From Moringa oleifera (taxonomy: Eukaryota; Streptophyta; Magnoliopsida; Brassicales; Moringaceae), in NCBI GenBank assembly GCA_021397835.1, contig JAJFZO010000168.1, positions 3,534,001 to 3,598,000 of the forward strand: DNA of 64,000 nucleotides, written 5' to 3'. How positions within the stretch are numbered: the first letter of the stretch is position 1; every line of letters starts with the position of its first letter. The notes beneath the pieces were generated by a model. The model ran no database searches, was not told the origin of the DNA, and was given only the letters and a program-made list of their open reading frames with translations. Shown here one piece after another: positions 57,543 to 64,000 of this stretch. A program made the position numbers and the translations under genes.

Positions 57543-60020
57543 TCTAGCATCCATGGCCAAACTGGACTGCGTGTCTGAGCTCAAGCTTGTGAGACTCAGT
57601 GAGCCCATAGATTCCAATGTTTTTCTTGTAAAGGATACTCAATGTATAGTTTTCACTAAATCAGCTAAAGTTATATAGGTATTATTTTCATATTTTTGAC
57701 TTGGTATTTACCCATCCTCCTCGTGATGAAGATTGGGCTTGTTATCCTTGAGATAAAATACTTTGCATTTATGAAAAAACCTTTAATGGTGGCTTTACGT
57801 TTTGAGCCCACCCCTTCATATAAGGGCATATAAGATTTCTTCAACTCAATTTGTGCCTAATTCATGGTGAGTTATAATCTATCTTGCCTCGCTTTTGATT
57901 TCTTTAGGTTGTTCCTACTTTCATTTATGCTTTTCATAACTCCTACACATTGCACAAACATCCTTGCAACATTGGTTAGTATTACCTTTCGTCAGGGTGG
58001 TCATACTTTTTCTACCAATCTGAACTTTATCAAAGATTGGAAATGAAAGCTCTTTTATGTATCTTAGGAAGGTCTAGATTCTACATTAATGCCTTGAAAA
58101 AATCATTAGACATGTGATAAAACACCTTTGCTGTTATTCAAGGAGAACATAACTCTGTACTCTACCCTAACTTCTAAGAATTTAGACCTTGTCGACTTGT
58201 CAACCCATATTACCTTAAGTTTTATTTGAGTGGTTAATCAATCGAATAATATGATTAATACGTTGAATATTTGGCGGAAGACATGAAAGAAATGAATTGA
58301 AAAAAAAAAAAAAAAGAAGTCATAGCAAAAAGACGTGGTATTTGGTTCATTTGTCCTATATGTGCAAATCAAAATCGAGTAGATCTTGACTTAGAGTAGA
58401 GCATAAACCTAAAAAAATTGAATACAAAATTAAAGAAGCCCATTCAGGAATAAGAAAATGACATCGCGATTTGGATTGGATCTCGATAAAAAAAAAAACA
58501 TCAATGAGAAGTTAGTCCGATAAGCTTAGTGAATTTTTTTATATTATACGATTATAGGCAAAGGGTCAAAATGCATCTTTCTTTAAAAATGGAAGAAAAA
58601 AGGAGGCCTTTGTTAAAAGTTATAAAAAGCCTGCTATGAAAATACAATAGATGAATAGTCATTCGATGAAAAATCATTTGAATAGTTCATTTTCATTTCC
58701 TATCAGAATAAGCATATAGATGCAATTGCTAGGATTATTAACTAATAATTCAAGGTGCCTTTTTTTTTTCCTTTTCTCTTCATCTTGAATTACACATTTT
58801 GAAAGGTAGCATCCTAGTGACAATTTATCCTTTCTTATCAACTAATAGGAACATGTAATCTCTAGAGTCGCGCGAAGTGCCTTGATAACCAAGGGCTATC
58901 CAATCCCTATAAATCTGAGGGGAATTTTTTTTTCTTAATCTCTGACCCATTGTCTCAATACTCACTTTGACTAAATTCTTTTTGCCTTGTTTCAATTGAT
59001 CCACCTTCCAACTAATAGACAAGTATGATTTGTTGAGCTTCGTTTGTGGAATATGTTGTTGCCTTCTCTATTGGACATTACCCTGCCATTAATGGCACTA
59101 AAAAATGTTGTCACTTAATCGAAAGCAAGCTTTGATCCTTGTCCAAAATGTTTTAACACTTGAAAATGCAATGGTTACAAGAGTCCTTTCTAGCCTGATT
59201 TGTCTCCTCGAGCATCATTACCATGTTTGAGGTATGATTCTCTTACTCTGGCCTTGCCTTTTGAGATTTGTTTTGAAGGTCAGTACTTGCCAGTGTGAGA
59301 CACCTAATCTATTGACTTAGTGTTAAACCCTCACATATTTGTAGAATTTCTCGGAGGCATTGTACTTCAAACACAATCATGAAGATCCTACCAATTTTTC
59401 ATTTACTGATTTTGTTAATAATTGCCTTTAGTTGGTGCTCTGGTATGTTTAGATTATACTTTGATTGTTTGATTTTTATTCCATATTAACTTTGATTTTT
59501 TGTTTTCATCAAGTTACTTAAGCATTTTTTGTTTTTTTAACTATCGGAGGTGCAATTATACTTAGAAAAATAGACATCCTATCTCCAGGAAACTAACTCA
59601 GACCTAATTAGGTTTGTGGCTAAGTCAATGACCAAAGGCTCATTGTGCAAAGACAAAGTGAAAATGTTAGAGGCCAAACTTTCTACCATGGAAGTGACTA
59701 CTGCTTCTATCAAACGAAAGCTTGAAATGGTGGTCTTTTAACTGAAAGACAAAATAAAATAAATGGAATCATATGTGAAGTTGGTTAAGCAAAAGGATAA
59801 AAAATGAGGCATTGCCTATTATTAGGCATCAACCAAGTAGAAAGAAGATACCAACCTTTATTGTTGTTGACATGTATAAATGAGCTTACTGAGATGTGAA
59901 GTTCGAGATCAAGGAAAGTCTCCTTCAAGTTGATTTCAATTGGGTAAAAGTCGATGGTGAATCCAATGGCTTTGGGGGAGACAATGATACCAACAAGAAT
60001 GGTGCAATCCTGCCACTCTA
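57543..60020 (+). mobile_element. Decayed retrotransposon gag-like region (Transposase_28 type)
   Basis: The region has the order of features found in plant 'putative gypsy-type transposon' gag proteins, with many stops. A start-like MAKLDCVSELKLVRLSEP lies at 57553. It is followed by hydrophobic segments with FFRLFLLSFMLFITPTHC and by FSTNLNFIKDWKWKLFYV (about 57900-58060), resembling the conserved KxWKxxFFFV site. A Lys/Glu coiled coil (DKVKMLEAKLSTMEVTTASI, about 59650-59720) comes next. An Asp/Gly-rich end resembling NWVKVDGESNGFGGDND lies at about 59940-59990. No reverse transcriptase or integrase was seen. The match is by eye and boundaries are approximate. Confidence 0.5.
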
Positions 60021-60409
60021 ATCAAAAAACTCTCCCTAGTTATTAATGCCTTATGGTATCATAATTACTAATGTGATTATAAATGTTGACTCGCAGCCTA
60101 TCTAATTTAAAGCCAAACTTATTACACTTGTTAATCTTTAATGCCAAAGGATGGAGTTCTTTAAGGTGTTTTTCCTGTTTATTGTGCTTCTCACTTTTGG
60201 CCAAATTTTTATAATTGGCTTATGCTTGCTCTTGTTGCTTTGCCAACTTATAACTCTTTAATTTTTTTTAATGAATAAAAAACATTTGTCGCCGTTATTG
60301 CTTTTTCATATTTTTTTTAATTAGTTTTAATCATTTAATTTTCCTTTTTTCTTTTTGGTCTTACTAAGCTCCTAAACAAATTAAATGACTCTTTATAGTT
60401 AGGTCATGC

Positions 60410-61470
60410 CTATCATGGTATGCAACTCGAGATGCTATAGCATTTTTGAGAACATAGTGTAATAGGGGTTGTAGGCTTTCTTTTTGAATGAGTTTTGATC
60501 TTGTTGGCCTAAATACTTCAATGCCTTTTTGGGCATCATAACCACGTTTAATGCAGTCTTTTTACCAACCTTCCCTTTAGGTCGATGCTTAATTAGGCCA
60601 AGTACTTTGACTTATTGCGTGGGTCATATCAATATCTTATTACAAGGGATCGTAGTATTACGACTAACCTTTCTCCTCATGTGGGTGTTCAATCATGTCA
60701 AGCGCCTTGACCTATAGCATGTGTTGTATTCATCATGCTATGTAACTCAAGATGGCTTAACACTACTAAGTTTTTAGTATGAAAAGCAACAATCATGCTA
60801 TTGGCCTCCTTTGTGGGTGGGTAGTCGATCATGCCGAGCACTTTAATCAATTAAGGAAGTCGTGCTCGTATCTTTTATGAGGTGTCATAGTCTTGTTGCT
60901 AACCTTCTCTTTGGGTAAGTACTTGATCATGTCGAGCACTTCGACCAATTCATACAGGTGGTGCCCATATCTTGTTTTGAGGGCTCATAGCCCTATTGTT
61001 GGCCTTTCCTTTAGGTGATTTCTTGGTCATGCTCAACACTCCCACTTATTGGTATAAGTTATGCTCATATCTTTTTATGATGAGCTATAACTTTGCTGCT
61101 AGTCTTTCTTTTAAGTAAATGCTCCAATATACCATGCACTCTAGTCTATTCGCAGGAGTAATGCTTGTCTCTTTTTAACGAGGGTTATAATCTTGCTACT
61201 AGCATTCGCCTTGGGGGTGCTCGATCATTGAAGCAGTTTAGCATGTTCGTGTGTGTCATTCCTATCTTTTTATAGGGGGTTGCAATCTTATTGCTAGTTT
61301 CCCTTTTAGACAATGCTCGATCATGTTGAGCACTCTAACTTGGCATGTATGTCATGCTCATCGTGGTATGCAACTCAAGATAACTTGGCATCACCCAAAG
61401 TTTAACGTGGGGAGAGGTAGTTTTACAACTAGCCTCCCTTTTAAGTGGGTGTGGACTAGATCGAGCGTAA
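60410..61470. repeat. Degenerate tandem repeat array, about 100-bp unit, about nine copies
   Basis: The core gctcgatcatgtcgagcact recurs in diverged form at about 60581, 60688, 60825, 60921, 61021, 61121, 61221, 61317 and 61455. Each is followed by a gacttattg-like stretch, a tcatgctcatatctttttatga-like stretch, and gttgctagcctttcctttag. Three units are longer because they also hold a catcrtggtatgcaactcaaga block (about 60411, 60732 and 61358). It directly follows the gag-like remnant and is probably the untranslated part of that element. Confidence 0.75.
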
Positions 61471-62548
61471 GTTCATCTAGGATCATGCTTGAGAAAGGAT
61501 GCCTAGGGTTGTACTCATCGTCTTTTGTTCGTCTGCCAACCTCTTTAAATTATTCTTCCAAATAATTTGTCCTTCTACGCACATGCAGTCTTTAAGTAAA
61601 GCAAATTGCTCAAGTGGCAAGAGAATGCATGGGCTTTCTGAGTCATGTGTAATAAATGAACTCACGTTTCTTTTACTTAAACTTATTTCAAAAGAAAGAA
61701 CTTACAATTTTTTTCTCATTGCTTTTTTATAAGTTCTCACATATGGTGCAAATATTGTTGACACGATTCACCAGTTGAAAATCAAATCAAAAGATCAGAT
61801 CAAATATTATTTTGCTATATAAATTCAATGTTTTTTTTTGTAAAGCCAAAAAAGTCCTTTTACATAAATTTTTGTTTTCTTATATATACTAAAAAAGATT
61901 AGCTACTGTAAAACATCTTCCATCCTTATTTGTTAAAAGGTCATGCTTCAACCTTAATTAGATTTGGCATGTCTAACTCTCGATAGACGAATTGGTACCT
62001 TTATCATCCATCTTATAACATCGTGATCTTTTTAGTACCTTTAATCCTTTTCGACCATGAAATCGGATTGTGTTGGGCCAAACAACTTTGGCTTGTGAGC
62101 TCCTTTTTTCTTTGTTCGGAATCTGAAAAACTATCGAGAGAAAAAATAAAGAAAACAAATCTTAGCTATATATTTTACTCAATTACCATGAGTCAATATC
62201 TATTCAAAAAATTACATGATCATATTAACAGAATATTCATATTTATAGTATATTACAGAGAGCAAACTTAAAACTGAGTTACCTAAGTCAATTTTCTTTC
62301 TGATCTTCCATCAAAATTAACTAAGCTAGTATTGTCTAAGATATAATATAGCGATTTATCAAAGGAGGTTTTGATGAATCAAATTGAAACATTTTGCATG
62401 AAGAGTTTGAAACCAACCCGATTCAACTTAAACCTCCAATAATAAATGTGATTATACTCACACAGTTAACATGTTGATTATATTAAATTATAAATCAGTT
62501 ATATTAACTTTAAACATCAATACCAAAATTTCTTATTTTATCGCAATC
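61471..62548. other. 3' flank of repeat array and upstream region of DUF538 gene
   Basis: No gene was recognised. Some sequence to about 62160 may still belong to the retroelement. 62160-62540 is AT-rich and probably includes the DUF538 promoter. Confidence 0.4.
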
Positions 62549-62767
62549 ATGCAATGCACACACATGTTCTCCCGGGCTTCATGCCACAGCCAAGCGGTCC
62601 TCTTCACACAGCTCTCATTTCCATTTCTAACCCCAAAAGCTGGATTATTCCTGAAATTCAAACGAGCCCATTTTGGTCATTTCAGCTCCGGCAAAGACCT
62701 ATATGTGCACCATCCAGGATCCACAGTGCTGCATTTGCCTGGCAACTCAAGAACCAGAACCATAACA

Positions 62768-63190
62768 ATGGCAGCCCAAGAGATAGCACACCATGAAGAA
62801 GATGCGGAGATCGCCCATGGCGATTCTCTCTGCAAGCAAAGATCCATTGAAGTCCTCTCCAGCATGAACCTTCCGAAGGGCCTTCTGCCCTTGAACGACC
62901 TGGTGGAGGTCGGCTATAACAAAACCACAGGGTTCGTGTGGCTCAAGCAGAAGAAGAGCTGCCATCACAAGTTCCAGGCCATCGGCCGGACGGTTTCCTA
63001 CGATTCGGAGATCACCTGTTTCATTGAAGATCGTCGGATGAGGAGACTTACAGGTATCAAAAGCAAGGAGCTCCTGATCTGGGTTACCATATCTGAGATA
63101 CATATTGATGAGCAGAACCCAGGGAAGATCACGTTCGCTACTCCGACGGGGCTCTCACGGACGTTTCCAGTGTCGGCCTTCGCAGCATAG
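62768..63190 (+). CDS. DUF538 (SVB-like) protein, 140 aa, single exon
   Basis: The reading frame from 62768 gives MAAQEIAHHEEDAEIAHGDS. The DUF538 domain follows: CKQRSIEVLSSMNLPKGLLP, then DLVEVGYNKTTGFVWLKQKK, IGRTVSYDSEITCFIEDRRM, GIKSKELLIWVTISEIHI and KITFATPTGLSRTFPVSAF. The length and the LPKGLLP and TGFVWLKQKK motifs are standard. The family has a lipid-binding BPI-like fold; the Arabidopsis founder SVB affects trichome branching and growth. No catalytic residues are known. The frame is also open upstream: a start at 62549 or 62564 would add about 70 residues rich in Ser, Phe, Lys and His with few acids, resembling a transit peptide. I prefer 62768 because most family members begin close to the domain. 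Confidence 0.9.
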   Translation: MAAQEIAHHEEDAEIAHGDSLCKQRSIEVLSSMNLPKGLLPLNDLVEVGYNKTTGFVWLKQKKSCHHKFQAIGRTVSYDSEITCFIEDRRMRRLTGIKSKELLIWVTISEIHIDEQNPGKITFATPTGLSRTFPVSAFAA

Positions 63191-64000
63191 GAGTGAAAGG
63201 AGGTGCTGATCAAAGCATCCTTCGATTACTTTCTGGGTTTTCTTTTTTCTTTGCGTGCTCTGGTATTTGAGATCCAATAATATCCACAAATTTGTGCTGT
63301 TAGATTTATCTTTTTCTTTCTCTGTTTTTAATCATTTTGGGTGTCATCACGAATCACATATTGAGATGGTAAATCATTATAGCGAATATCAGGAAGATGG
63401 TCTGAAATTTTGTCCTCTTTGCTTTGTTCAAGTTTCCTCTGGTAGAAGCAAAGCAATAATGATCAGACATGAATGATTTAGCACTTTTGTAATCGCATTG
63501 GCCATTCGGCCTCTCCTTAACTTTGTTCAAGTTTCCTCTGGCAGAAGCAAAGCGACAATGATCAGACATGAATGATTGACAGGATAGACATTTATAAAGA
63601 AATCTGTTTCTTCAATGAGTTTCAAAAACCAACTTTAACAATGAAGAATAACATGTAATTTTGTCTTTTAATGTTCAAAGCAGCAACGTTGAAAGCTCTC
63701 TCATGACAGCTTCTAACTCACCACAAAAACCAGACTATTCCTCAAGATGCCAGGAGACCCTGTAAAGCCAATTATCTGATTTAATCCAAGTGGAGTTTGG
63801 TATCATTTTGATTCCCTTAATGGGTAAAGATCAGTTGCTTAGCAGGAGGTAAAGACAAAGTGGAACTGTTAAATTGTTCTTTGATTCTCAGTGGCTGCCA
63901 TTTCAGCAAGCAGCACCTGTTAGACTTCGCATTTTATAAGACATAATGACAGGCAGAAAATGAAAGCATGGAGGAATACAAGGAATGAAAAGCAGATGAT
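63191..64000. other. 3' flank of DUF538 gene to window end
   Basis: The first 200 bp is probably 3' UTR. It holds the 58-bp direct repeat described separately. 63600-64000 is of average composition with no recognisable exon on either strand. Confidence 0.5.
63421..63580 (+). repeat. 58-bp direct repeat separated by about 40 bp
   Basis: Copies at about 63422-63479 and 63521-63578 share ctttgttcaagtttcctctg, agaagcaaagc and aatgatcagacatgaatgat, with only a few differences. They lie just downstream of the DUF538 stop. Confidence 0.9.

Overview
This is a eudicot nuclear chromosome segment. Coding sequence is split by GT-AG introns, intergenic DNA is very AT-rich, and all recognisable proteins are plant families. 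I found nine protein-coding genes. Most were rebuilt exon by exon from splice sites and family knowledge, because single open frames show only fragments of them. I found no convincing tRNA, rRNA, miRNA, CRISPR or organellar insert.

Layout. 50-1486 (+): 3' part of a GH17 beta-1,3-glucanase gene that can end as a soluble form or with a GPI-type tail. 5509-7243 (+): small all-coiled-coil protein of unknown function. 9143-12177 (+): CacyBP/SIP-like protein with CS and SGS domains. 13813-18902 (-): eleven-exon AAA ATPase of the katanin p60-like 2 (CCP1) type. 18903-30737: long AT-rich gap with a local duplication. 30738-32194 (-): gibberellin 2-oxidase. 32195-42514: second gene-poor gap holding a Tourist-like MITE (38839-39635) and several GC-richer islands. 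42515-44576 (-) and 49321-50949 (+): divergent pair of paralogous membrane-anchored helical-repeat proteins with matching intron positions. Between them lies a decayed hAT transposase, itself split by a solo Copia-type LTR (47022-47967). 52148-54659 (+): TOD1-like DUF616 protein. About 57543-61470: decayed retrotransposon gag-like region followed by a roughly 100-bp tandem repeat array. 62768-63190 (+): DUF538 (SVB-like) protein.

The genes do not form one pathway. What links them is ancestry. From memory, Arabidopsis keeps GA2OX2, CacyBP/SGS, GH17 and DUF538 genes close together on chromosome 1 (about At1g30020-At1g30080), and GA2OX3 next to CCP1 on chromosome 2 (At2g34555/At2g34560). This window has both sets in one block, as expected for a segment whose duplicates lost genes reciprocally in Arabidopsis. 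I saw no undescribed multi-gene system. The best leads are the GH17 alternative tail, the paralog pair with an easily missed last exon, the nested transposons, the MITE and the retroelement-linked minisatellite.
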